A stretch of DNA of 11,426 nucleotides, taken from assembly GCA_937915885.1 (NCBI GenBank), contig CALGGP010000208.1:1-11426 (forward strand), given 5' to 3'. How positions within the stretch are numbered: position 1 is the stretch's first letter; the number at the start of each line of letters is the position of its first letter. The notes beneath the pieces are model-generated. The model worked only from the letters and a program-made list of their open reading frames with translations. It was not told the origin of the DNA and did not search any database. A program made the position numbers and the translations under genes. The stretch is from an uncultured Selenomonadales bacterium (lineage in GTDB: Bacteria; Bacillota; Negativicutes; Selenomonadales; Selenomonadaceae). Shown in pieces: positions 1 to 6,075 of the stretch.

Positions 1-12
1 GTAGTCTTTTAG

Positions 13-28
13 GGGTGGGTGGGCGGGA
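13..28. repeat. G-quadruplex-type inverted repeat, left copy
   Basis: GGGTGGGTGGGCGGG (13-27) plus one more matching base is the exact reverse complement of 11395-11410. It has four G-triplets with single-base loops, the canonical form of a very stable G-quadruplex. It lies 4 bp beyond the paaK stop codon, with the G-rich strand being the template for paaK transcription. Confidence 0.6.
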
Positions 29-32
29 TAAA

Positions 33-1334
33 TTATATCTTCCGATTGTCGATGACGCGGACGGCTTTGCCTTCGGAGCGCGCGATCGACTTCGGCGCAA
101 CCAACGTCACCTTCGCCTTGATCCCAAGCATCGATCTCATGCCGTCTTCGAGCACTTTCTTCCGCGATTGAATTTCTCCGACATTGTCAGTGAACATGTC
201 CGACGTCATTTCAACCCGCACGTCAAGCGTATCAGTATTATTCACGCGACCCACGATGATCTGATAATTCGCCGCATAGCCGTTGTTGAGCAATACCGTC
301 TCGATCTGGCTCGGAAATACATTGACGCCCCGCACGATCAACATGTCGTCCGAACGCCCGCGCGGCTTCGCCATGCGTATGTGCGTCCGACCGCACGAAC
401 ATTTTTCTCTCGTCAACGTGCAAATGTCCCGCGTCCGATATCTCAACAGCGGGAATGCTTTTTTGTCGAGCGACGTGAACACCAATTCGCCTTGCGTCCC
501 CTCGGGCAAAACTTCTCCCGTGTCCGGATCAATGATCTCCGCGTAGAAGTGATCCTCGTTGATGTGCATGCCGTGCTGTTCTTCGCACTCGAACGACACG
601 CCCGGTCCGCTGATCTCCGTCAAGCCGTAAATGTCATACGCCTTGATCCCGAGCGTCTTTTCGATGTCGCGACGCATCTCTTCAGACCACGCCTCCGCGC
701 CGAAAATCCCCGCCTTCAACGGAATATCCTCGGGCTTATATCCCATCTCGCGCATCGTCTCGCCGATGTACGCCGCATAGCTCGGAGTGCAACACAGGAT
801 CGTCGCGCTCAAATCCATTATAAACATGATCTGCCGCTCGGTATTGCCGGAGCTCGTCGGGATCGTCAGGCAGCCGACCTTATGAGAACCGCCGTCGAGA
901 CCGGGACCGCCCGTAAACAATCCGTAGCCGTAGGAAACTTGCACAACATCTTCGTTGGTGCCGCCCGCCGCCACAATCGCCCGCGCCGTGCACTCGTTCC
1001 ACATGTCGATGTCCTCTTGAGTGTAGAAGGCGACCACGCGTTTACCCGTCGTGCCCGACGTCGATTGAATGCGGACGCAATCTTTGAGCGGAACCGCCAA
1101 CAATCCGTAAGGATACGCCGCCTTGAGATCAGCCTTCGACAGGAACGGCAACTTTTTGATGTCGTCGAGCGATTTGATGTCGTCGAGCGAAACGCCCGCT
1201 TCGATCATTTTGTTGCGATAATACTCCACGTTCTCCCAAACGTGTTTGACTTGACGGAGGAATTTTTCATTCTGCCACTCGCGAATTTTTTCGAGCGGCG
1301 CGCACTCGATCTCCTCCTGAAAATATCTGCCCAT
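33..1334 (-). CDS. paaK: Phenylacetate-CoA ligase (AMP-forming)
   Basis: A cytoplasmic adenylate-forming enzyme that converts an aryl acetate such as phenylacetate or indoleacetate, plus CoA and ATP, to aryl-acetyl-CoA, AMP and PPi. The 433 residues are full length for the family. Visible motifs are the AMP-binding loop STSGTTGK (residues 91-98), YGLTEISGPG in the middle, the RYRTRD segment, and the C-terminal domain with RGRSDDML and VNVFPSQIE. A conserved lysine is in SEGKAVRV (K423). The ATG at 1334 has an AGAGG ribosome binding site about 9 nt upstream. The gene diverges from iorA, whose product makes or consumes the same aryl-CoA thioesters, so the two probably act together: 2-oxoacid to aryl-CoA to free acid, or the reverse. 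The exact aryl substrate cannot be read from sequence. The family assignment is secure. Confidence 0.95.
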   Translation of the reverse strand: MGRYFQEEIECAPLEKIREWQNEKFLRQVKHVWENVEYYRNKMIEAGVSLDDIKSLDDIKKLPFLSKADLKAAYPYGLLAVPLKDCVRIQSTSGTTGKRVVAFYTQEDIDMWNECTARAIVAAGGTNEDVVQVSYGYGLFTGGPGLDGGSHKVGCLTIPTSSGNTERQIMFIMDLSATILCCTPSYAAYIGETMREMGYKPEDIPLKAGIFGAEAWSEEMRRDIEKTLGIKAYDIYGLTEISGPGVSFECEEQHGMHINEDHFYAEIIDPDTGEVLPEGTQGELVFTSLDKKAFPLLRYRTRDICTLTREKCSCGRTHIRMAKPRGRSDDMLIVRGVNVFPSQIETVLLNNGYAANYQIIVGRVNNTDTLDVRVEMTSDMFTDNVGEIQSRKKVLEDGMRSMLGIKAKVTLVAPKSIARSEGKAVRVIDNRKI

Positions 1335-1361
1335 TGACTAGCCTCTTTCCACAAAAACTTG

Positions 1362-1367
1362 TATAAT
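1362..1367 (+). promoter_or_regulatory. Candidate iorA -10 box
   Basis: A perfect TATAAT lies 52 bp before the iorA ATG and overlaps the candidate paaK -10 box on the other strand, so the two divergent promoters may compete. No good -35 sits at 16-18 bp; the nearest TTGACT (1334-1339) is 22 bp away. The call rests on the -10 box alone. Confidence 0.3.
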
Positions 1368-1390
1368 ATCGGCGGCAAAAATTGTAGCAA
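1363..1390 (-). promoter_or_regulatory. Candidate paaK promoter
   Basis: On the minus strand TTGCTA (1385-1390, 4 of 6 consensus) and TATTAT (1363-1368, 5 of 6) are separated by 16 bp, with the -10 box 28 bp before the paaK ATG. This is a plausible sigma-70-type promoter but the -35 box is weak. Confidence 0.35.
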
Positions 1391-1419
1391 AAAAAATTTG
1401 TGTTGTAAAGGAGCTCTTT

Positions 1420-3147
1420 ATGAAAGCATTAATGTTGGGCAATAAAGCGGTGGCGCGCGGATTGTTCGAGGCGGGCGTCGGCTTCGTCTCGAGTTATCCG
1501 GGCACGCCTTCAACCGAAATAACCGAGGAAGCCGCTAAGTTTGACGAGATTTATTGCGAATGGGCGCCGAATGAAAAATCCGCAATGGAAGCCGCCTTCG
1601 GAGCGTCGCTCGCAGGTCGACGAGCGTTTTGCGGTCAAAAACACGTCGGATTGAACGTCGCCGCCGATCCGCTGTTCACCATGTCATACACCGGCGTCAA
1701 CGCGGGACTGGTGATCGTCGTCGCCGACGACGCAGGCATGCATTCATCTCAAAACGAGCAAGATAGTCGGCATTACGCAATCGCCGCCAAAGTTCCCATG
1801 CTCGAGCCGTCCGATTCCGCAGAGGCGCTCGAATTTACCAAGCGCGCCTTCGATCTGTCGGAGCAATTCGATACGCCCGTCATCATAAAAATGTGCACCC
1901 GCGTCGCTCATTCGCAATCGATCGTCGAGACCGCAGACCGCGTCGAGCACGTCAAACAATATCAAAAGGATATCGCAAAGTACGTCATGATGCCCGGCAA
2001 TGCAAAACGCCGTCACCCGATCGTCGAGGCGCGCACTCAAAAATTGATTGAATACGCCGAATCGACACCGCTCAATCGGATCGAACGCGGCGGCTCCGCT
2101 ATCGGCATCATCACATCGTCGACCTGCTATCAATACGTCAAAGAAGTTTTCGGCGACGAAGTCTCCGTCCTCAAGCTCGGGCTGATCAATCCGTTGCCGA
2201 TCGAGCTCATAAAAAATTTCGCCGCGTCCGTCAAGCGGCTCGTCGTCGTCGAGGAACTTGATCCCGTCATCGAAAATCATGTACGTTCGCTCGGCTTGAC
2301 TGTCGAGGGCAAAAATTTGTTCCCGATGATCGACGAGTTCTCTCAAAATATGATCGCCGACGCCTTCAATCGTCCCGCTCCGCGCGGAGTGTCGCTCGAC
2401 GACGACATTCCCAACCGTCCGCCCGTTATGTGCGCCGGCTGTCCTCATCGCGGATTGTTTTACGCGCTCAAAAAACGTAAGTGCACCGTGCTCGGCGATA
2501 TCGGCTGCTACACCCTCGGCGCCGTCCCGCCGCTTTCGACCATCGAACTTACTCTGTGCATGGGCGCGTCCATCGGCGCCACTCACGGCTTCAACAAAAT
2601 GCTCGGGCGCGAATCGGAATCGAAAACCGTTGCCGTCATCGGCGACTCGACCTTTATGCACTCGGGCATGACGGGGCTCGCCAACGTCGCCTACAATCAG
2701 TCCAATTCGACCGTCATCATTTTCGACAACTCCATCACCGGCATGACGGGGCATCAACAAAATCCGACCACGGGCTATAATATCAAAGGCGACCCCGCCG
2801 GCAAAATCAATCTCGAGGCGCTTTGTCGGGCGATGGGCATCAATCGCGTGCGCGTCGTCGACCCTTACAATCTCGCCGAATGCGACGTTGCCATCAAAGA
2901 GGAACTCGCCGCCGAAGAACCGTCCGTGATCATCTCGCGTCGTCCGTGCGCGCTGTTGAAATACGTCAAGCATCAGCCGCCTTTGACCGTCGATAAGAAT
3001 AAATGCATCGGCTGTAAGTCGTGCATGCGCATCGGTTGCCCCGCGATCTCCATGGTCGACGGCAAGGCGACGGTCGATCAAACTCAGTGCGTCGGCTGCG
3101 GCGTCTGCAGTCAACTTTGTCCCAAGGCGGCTTTCGCTCAGACCTAA
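1420..3147 (+). CDS. iorA: Indolepyruvate ferredoxin oxidoreductase, alpha subunit
   Basis: The large subunit of a thiamine-diphosphate enzyme that oxidatively decarboxylates aryl pyruvates (from Trp, Phe and Tyr transamination) to aryl-acetyl-CoA and CO2, reducing ferredoxin. The 575 residues begin with the pyrimidine-binding domain (SSYPGTPSTEI), followed by the family signature CAGCPHRGLFYAL. The TPP-binding core runs from GDSTF (408-412) to DNS (436-438). The C-terminus carries a two-cluster ferredoxin domain with C529-x2-C532-x2-C535-x4-C540-P and C557-x2-C560-x2-C563-x3-C567-P. The start is fixed by AAGGAG (1408-1413) 6 nt before the ATG. It needs the IorB subunit, whose gene is normally next door but here lies 2.9 kb downstream beyond five minus-strand genes. 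All cofactor motifs look intact. Confidence 0.96.
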   Translation: MKALMLGNKAVARGLFEAGVGFVSSYPGTPSTEITEEAAKFDEIYCEWAPNEKSAMEAAFGASLAGRRAFCGQKHVGLNVAADPLFTMSYTGVNAGLVIVVADDAGMHSSQNEQDSRHYAIAAKVPMLEPSDSAEALEFTKRAFDLSEQFDTPVIIKMCTRVAHSQSIVETADRVEHVKQYQKDIAKYVMMPGNAKRRHPIVEARTQKLIEYAESTPLNRIERGGSAIGIITSSTCYQYVKEVFGDEVSVLKLGLINPLPIELIKNFAASVKRLVVVEELDPVIENHVRSLGLTVEGKNLFPMIDEFSQNMIADAFNRPAPRGVSLDDDIPNRPPVMCAGCPHRGLFYALKKRKCTVLGDIGCYTLGAVPPLSTIELTLCMGASIGATHGFNKMLGRESESKTVAVIGDSTFMHSGMTGLANVAYNQSNSTVIIFDNSITGMTGHQQNPTTGYNIKGDPAGKINLEALCRAMGINRVRVVDPYNLAECDVAIKEELAAEEPSVIISRRPCALLKYVKHQPPLTVDKNKCIGCKSCMRIGCPAISMVDGKATVDQTQCVGCGVCSQLCPKAAFAQT

Positions 3148-3194
3148 GCGCCCTTAAAATGCATGGAATGATCGGCGTGGTCAGATCGAACAAT

Positions 3195-3668
3195 TTAACT
3201 CTCTCCGACGGGAATTCGACGGTACTGCCTCAAACACTTTGTCCGCGCCCGATCCTCATACACTCTCATCTCGTCGTCGTTCTTCATCAGCCACAAATGC
3301 TTCGGATATTTTTTGAGTATCTCCGACGCCGGAATATCTTCCTCAGTGATGTCGTACCAAAGCACGTCGTCGAAGAACAAACCGAACTCGGCGGGCTCTT
3401 GCATGGGCTCGGATGCAAATTCTTTGTTGGGCTTATAAACTCCGGTGACGTGCCCGCCCCTGTCGAAGAACGCGAACGTCCCGCACTCGGCGCACTTCCA
3501 CGCGTAAACAAAGGTATTGTCGTGCTCGAATTCCAACCAGCCCGACGCCATATTTTCTTCTTCCAACGCTTCCCATTTGGACAGCTCGCAAAAAATATAT
3601 TCGGTGTCGTCGGGCTCGTCGTGATAATGGATGCCATAGCCGCAACCGCTACACTTCAATGATGCCAT
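3195..3668 (-). CDS. CxxC-CxxC small protein, candidate immunity partner
   Basis: A 157-residue acidic, probably cytoplasmic protein of no family I can name with certainty. It opens with KCSGCGYGIHYHD (C6 and C9) and has a second pair in WKCAECGTF (C59 and C62), together consistent with a split zinc ribbon. The rest is rich in aromatic and acidic residues and ends in a basic stretch (RARTKCLRQYRR). The ATG at 3668 has GGAGG (3677-3681) 8 nt upstream, right at the stop codon of the preceding nuclease gene, so the two are co-transcribed and probably co-translated. In polymorphic toxin loci the gene immediately after the toxin usually encodes its immunity protein; an acidic protein here fits, but this role is inferred from position only. 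It is the last gene of the island and ends 47 bp from the convergent iorA. Confidence 0.8.
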   Translation of the reverse strand: MASLKCSGCGYGIHYHDEPDDTEYIFCELSKWEALEEENMASGWLEFEHDNTFVYAWKCAECGTFAFFDRGGHVTGVYKPNKEFASEPMQEPAEFGLFFDDVLWYDITEEDIPASEILKKYPKHLWLMKNDDEMRVYEDRARTKCLRQYRRIPVGES

Positions 3669-3680
3669 TTCATTTGCCTC

Positions 3681-4139
3681 CTACTCTAAAACATAAATTT
3701 GTCCATGATACCAAAATTCGACGGGACCTGTGACATATCCTTTTCGCTTCGCCTCTTGATATCCCTCGCGAACCGCTTTGAATCCTGCCTCGAAATTATC
3801 ATGTCTGGATACGATAACAACTTTAAAGGGTTTGCGTTCATTCTCGGGATGATGAGACAACTCCGATTCTATCTGTTGAAATGCCTTCTTAATGTTTTTG
3901 GATACTTGTCCCGAATTCGTTGTTGATATGCCTTTAACTTCGACAAGAAGCTCACGATCAACCAGTAAATCCGGACGCTTGGTGTTTTGCTTTTCTTGGA
4001 GAAATAATACTTCTCTTCCTTCACTCATATACTGCTCTGCGACCTCGATCGCGTTTTTGTCTTTAACTTTATGTCCGCCGGTGTCATAATAACATTTGCC
4101 TTTAGTCCTGCCGCTGCTGCCGCCGTAACCGCCCATCAT
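3681..4139 (-). CDS. CdiA-C-like PD-(D/E)XK nuclease, candidate tRNase toxin
   Basis: A 152-residue protein with a glycine-rich start (MMGGYGGSSGRTKG), then a compact alpha/beta domain. KRPDLLVD followed by LLVEVKG gives P56-D57, E67 and K69, the spacing of a PD-(D/E)XK nuclease core. The overall layout (helix, VLFL strand, PDLLVD, EVK, then a helix with KNIKKAFQQIESEL, then KVVIVS, and a C-terminal EFWYHGQIYVLE) resembles the CdiA C-terminal tRNase fold found at the ends of contact-dependent inhibition and phage MuF-type toxins. Here the domain stands alone, with no signal peptide or delivery domain. The frame is open back to 4238, but the start at 4139 is preferred because AGGAGG lies just upstream and its ATG overlaps the DUF4417 stop (ATGA). 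Alternatives are a restriction-like or DNA-repair nuclease. The nuclease core is fairly safe; the tRNase activity is inferred. Confidence 0.65.
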   Translation of the reverse strand: MMGGYGGSSGRTKGKCYYDTGGHKVKDKNAIEVAEQYMSEGREVLFLQEKQNTKRPDLLVDRELLVEVKGISTTNSGQVSKNIKKAFQQIESELSHHPENERKPFKVVIVSRHDNFEAGFKAVREGYQEAKRKGYVTGPVEFWYHGQIYVLE

Positions 4140-4801
4140 CTCGACCTCCTTGCCTTCCACATTTGACTGTAACTCGGAATTTGAATGATCTCGATGGAGG
4201 AATATTTTTCGGGGAGCCACTCGGGACAAACTCCGCAAACGACGATGGCGGTTGGCTGAAGTTTAGCCACCATCGCCGATATTCCTCCGATGAAGAGACG
4301 CTTCGCTTCGGGATCGCACCCGATACAATTTGTGGTTACCGCGACCGTTGAGTGGGTGGGCAATCCGTCAAAGCACCACGACCATGTTTCTTCGTCGGCG
4401 AAGCCTGCCGTCGGAATGAGCGGCACTCCCATCTGTTGAATGGCATAATCGACGGCACGGTTCTTTCTGCAGTTTTCGATCTTGGTTTCCAAATCATAAT
4501 CTCGAAACAGACTGAAGTCCGTACCGATCATGCCGCTGACATACTTCAAAATTTCTCGGTACCTCCAAAAATTTTTGTACAGCCTCTGAAATTGAGCGTC
4601 CGCCACGAAGCAATGATACCAACACGGCGCTCGTTTCATCGCGGCGGTGAAATAATTGAACGGCAGCACTTGAGTTTCGGGAATATAATTTTCCGGCGCT
4701 AATTGCGGCAGATCATATCGTCCGACTTTCGGAGCCGCGCCCGCCAAAAATACATCAATCAGATCGTACTGCTTATGATTTTTCTCGAATGTCTTTGTCA
4801 T
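4136..4801 (-). CDS. DUF4417 domain-containing protein
   Basis: A 221-residue protein of the DUF4417 family, known mainly from phages, plasmids and integrative elements and without an established function. The match rests on the central LFRDYDLE, the GVPLIPTAGFADEETWSWCFDGLP segment (residues about 125-148), STVAVTTNCIG, and the VVCGVCPEW stretch near the C-terminus. No membrane segment is visible. Cysteines at 160, 162, 179 and 182 could bind metal, but this is speculative. The ATG at 4801 has a GAGGTG ribosome binding site. The gene lies 57 bp after the ImmA gene and its stop overlaps the start of the nuclease gene, so the DUF4417 protein and the nuclease are likely made together. That pairing may be a clue to its role. 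Confidence 0.8.
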   Translation of the reverse strand: MTKTFEKNHKQYDLIDVFLAGAAPKVGRYDLPQLAPENYIPETQVLPFNYFTAAMKRAPCWYHCFVADAQFQRLYKNFWRYREILKYVSGMIGTDFSLFRDYDLETKIENCRKNRAVDYAIQQMGVPLIPTAGFADEETWSWCFDGLPTHSTVAVTTNCIGCDPEAKRLFIGGISAMVAKLQPTAIVVCGVCPEWLPEKYSSIEIIQIPSYSQMWKARRSR

Positions 4802-4858
4802 CGCGTCACCTCATTTGGATTGTATTTGATTTTCAAGTCAATATTACACTCAAAAAAA

Positions 4859-5476
4859 TTAGAACAGTGTCAGTTGCCCGCCCGCCGCAAGAAAATCATC
4901 TTCGCTCCTGTAATACAATCCGCCGGCATCGTAAAGAAAGTGCAGCTCATCGACGAGACGGATCGTCATCGCCTGTTTCGAGACACAAAATTTTTTAGAT
5001 ATTTGCTTGATATCGTACTCATCCATTGGAGACTTAAAATCTTTCAGCGCTTCTTCGATAAAAGCCCTCGGCATCAACAGACACGACGCGAAAAAATTGG
5101 CTTGACGTTCAGGATTGGTGCTCGTATTATTAATGCCTCGACAGAGCAAAAGTTTTTGGTCGAAGCCCGGCAATCCTTCTTGAGCCAAATGTTTATGCAA
5201 AATCCAATGCCCCAACTCGTGTGCTATCGTGAAGTTCCGCCTGCCGGGACTGTTTTTAAACTCCGTCTCGCGCGACTCGTTCAGGTAAATTTTTTGTTCG
5301 GCGAAATTGATTGCCGCAAGAACTTCGCCCGTCGAACAGTATTTATCCAAATCGCACCAAGCCCAATTCAGGTCATATGAAAACTCCGCTATGAAATCTG
5401 CTTTTACGGCAGGCTTAAAAATTTTGGCTTTGAGCAGAATAGTGTTTGCCGCCTCTTCGATAATTGAAAATCTCAA
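4859..5476 (-). CDS. immA: ImmA/IrrE family metallo-endopeptidase
   Basis: A 205-residue zinc protease of the ImmA/IrrE (DUF955) family. In ICEBs1-type elements ImmA cleaves the XRE repressor encoded beside it and thereby induces the element. The HExxH zinc site is IAHELGHWILH (H86, E87, H90), and the third ligand region is the family motif NPERQANFFASCLLMP, with E123. The start is TTG at 5476-5474: it overlaps the TGA of the upstream repressor gene, and GGAGG (5484-5488) sits 7 nt before it, so translation is coupled. A rare start codon next to a strong ribosome binding site suggests tuned expression relative to the repressor. The likely substrate is the product of the adjacent XRE gene. The gene symbol refers to the family archetype. 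Confidence 0.9.
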   Translation of the reverse strand: MRFSIIEEAANTILLKAKIFKPAVKADFIAEFSYDLNWAWCDLDKYCSTGEVLAAINFAEQKIYLNESRETEFKNSPGRRNFTIAHELGHWILHKHLAQEGLPGFDQKLLLCRGINNTSTNPERQANFFASCLLMPRAFIEEALKDFKSPMDEYDIKQISKKFCVSKQAMTIRLVDELHFLYDAGGLYYRSEDDFLAAGGQLTLF

Positions 5477-5817
5477 TTTTTGCCCTCCACGTCGTCGATG
5501 AATATTTTTACGGCTCGGCGCTGCTCGTCGTTGAATTTGGGGACGACGCGCAAAAAATCTACCGCTAACGTATCTTGCACAATCGTCTCTTGCAAGTTTT
5601 GCGGCACCTTTCGAGCCAACAGTATAAGCTCCTCGGAGTCCGCCCCTAAGACTTCTGCGATTCGTTTGATCGTCGATTCGGAAGGTGCTCTGACGATCCT
5701 GTCGTTCTCAATTTTGCTGATGTAAGTAAAATCCACGCCGATTTTTTCTGCCAGCTCGAGTTGAGTGATCCGCTTGCCTTTGCGCAACCTTTTTATCCTC
5801 TGTCCAAATGTTTCCAT
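5473..5817 (-). CDS. XRE-family transcriptional repressor
   Basis: A 114-residue DNA-binding protein with one helix-turn-helix of the Cro/CI type in residues 5-62: FGQRIKRLRKGKRITQLELA, then GVDFTYISKIENDR, then PSESTIKRIAEVLG. The C-terminal part (about 66-114) lacks a recognisable domain and could hold the segment recognised by the ImmA protease. The ATG at 5817 has GAGGTG upstream. It is the first gene of the minus-strand cluster, and its own promoter carries inverted CACTTGA half-sites, so it probably represses itself and the genes that follow. In established ImmR/ImmA pairs cleavage of the repressor derepresses the element; that this holds here is inferred from gene order. Confidence 0.9.
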   Translation of the reverse strand: METFGQRIKRLRKGKRITQLELAEKIGVDFTYISKIENDRIVRAPSESTIKRIAEVLGADSEELILLARKVPQNLQETIVQDTLAVDFLRVVPKFNDEQRRAVKIFIDDVEGKN

Positions 5818-5831
5818 CGATGTTCACCTCT

Positions 5832-5870
5832 CACTTGAATATTAGATCACATTGAATATCATGTCAAGTG
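5832..5870. promoter_or_regulatory. Candidate XRE operator (inverted CACTTGA half-sites)
   Basis: CACTTGA at 5832-5838 and its reverse complement TCAAGTG at 5864-5870 flank the promoter spacer, one half-site covering the -35 box and the other abutting the -10 box. TTGAATAT also occurs twice inside (5835-5842 and 5852-5859), 17 bp apart. Such placement would let the XRE protein block RNA polymerase. The half-sites are 25 bp apart, which is wide for one dimer, so two dimers or looping would be needed. Confidence 0.4.
5839..5867 (-). promoter_or_regulatory. Promoter of the repressor-protease-toxin cluster
   Basis: On the minus strand a perfect TTGACA (5862-5867) and TAATAT (5839-5844, 5 of 6) are 17 bp apart. 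The -10 box is 22 bp before the ATG of the XRE gene. It is the best promoter in the window and, given the short downstream gaps, may drive all five genes. I found no convincing second promoter in the 57 bp before the DUF4417 gene. Confidence 0.7.
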
Positions 5871-5980
5871 CGTCGATAAAATTTTTTTGATAAGCCGATT
5901 GCATACTCGACACGCCGTCGAAATCGATATAAAATCATGAGGCATCGGTAGACGGATTGCCATTTACGAGATTAAAGTAC

Positions 5981-6018
5981 GGGCGCCGCCGACGCGGGTG
6001 GGAGCGTCGGCGGCACCC
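5981..6018. repeat. Strong hairpin in the iorB leader
   Basis: The arms 5981-5995 and 6004-6018 pair over 15 positions with one mismatch (C5984 against A6015), around an 8-nt loop GGGTGGGA. The inner 11 bp (GCCGCCGACGC / GCGTCGGCGGC) are perfect. No T-run follows on either strand, so it is not a normal intrinsic terminator. It lies 58 bp before the iorB ATG; a weaker CGCCC/GGGCG stem (6029-6049) follows close to the ribosome binding site. Confidence 0.55.
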
Positions 6019-6075
6019 TCTGATTCGTCGCCCCCAAAATCGGCGGGCGGGAAATAAATTTTTAGGAGGCTGTTT

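Larger units (their letters stand above)
3195..5870 (-). mobile_element. Putative acquired five-gene island splitting iorA from iorB
   Basis: Five minus-strand genes, with gaps of at most 57 bp and two 4-bp stop/start overlaps, lie between iorA and iorB. The content (XRE repressor, ImmA protease, DUF4417 protein, toxin-like nuclease, small CxxC protein) is typical of phages and integrative elements, and the sequence is visibly more AT-rich than the flanking genes. No integrase, transposase or clear flanking direct repeats are visible, so the borders and the way it arrived are unknown. The bounds given cover the genes and the promoter of the first one. The island call is inference from context. 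Confidence 0.45.

Noticed and set aside
1155..1190. Perfect 18-bp tandem repeat in paaK encoding SLDDIK twice
   Set aside because: PaaK proteins commonly have a DDIKSLDDLKKLPF-like stretch here, so it is a family feature with matching codons rather than a new repeat.
15..1337. Long plus-strand open frame across the paaK region
   Set aside because: It is antisense to a full-length, clearly recognisable PaaK. Its translation is arginine-rich with no family features, as expected from a high-CpG codon shadow.
1744..3114. Long minus-strand open frame opposite iorA
   Set aside because: It mirrors iorA codons, has no recognisable domain or ribosome binding site, and iorA carries all expected motifs.
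4140..4238. Longer N-terminus for the nuclease gene
   Set aside because: It would overlap the DUF4417 gene by 100 bp, while the ATG at 4139 has AGGAGG and an ATGA overlap.
4802..4858. Separate promoter for the DUF4417 gene (TTGACT 4836-4841, TACAAT 4819-4824)
   Set aside because: The spacing is 11 bp, far too short. Read-through from the upstream promoter is simpler.
3148..6075. Flanking direct repeats of the island (AAAAT-CATG-ATCGG-like stretches at 3158-3176 and 5931-5948)
   Set aside because: Similarity is patchy and no better than chance for such short AT-rich stretches, so no attachment sites are claimed.
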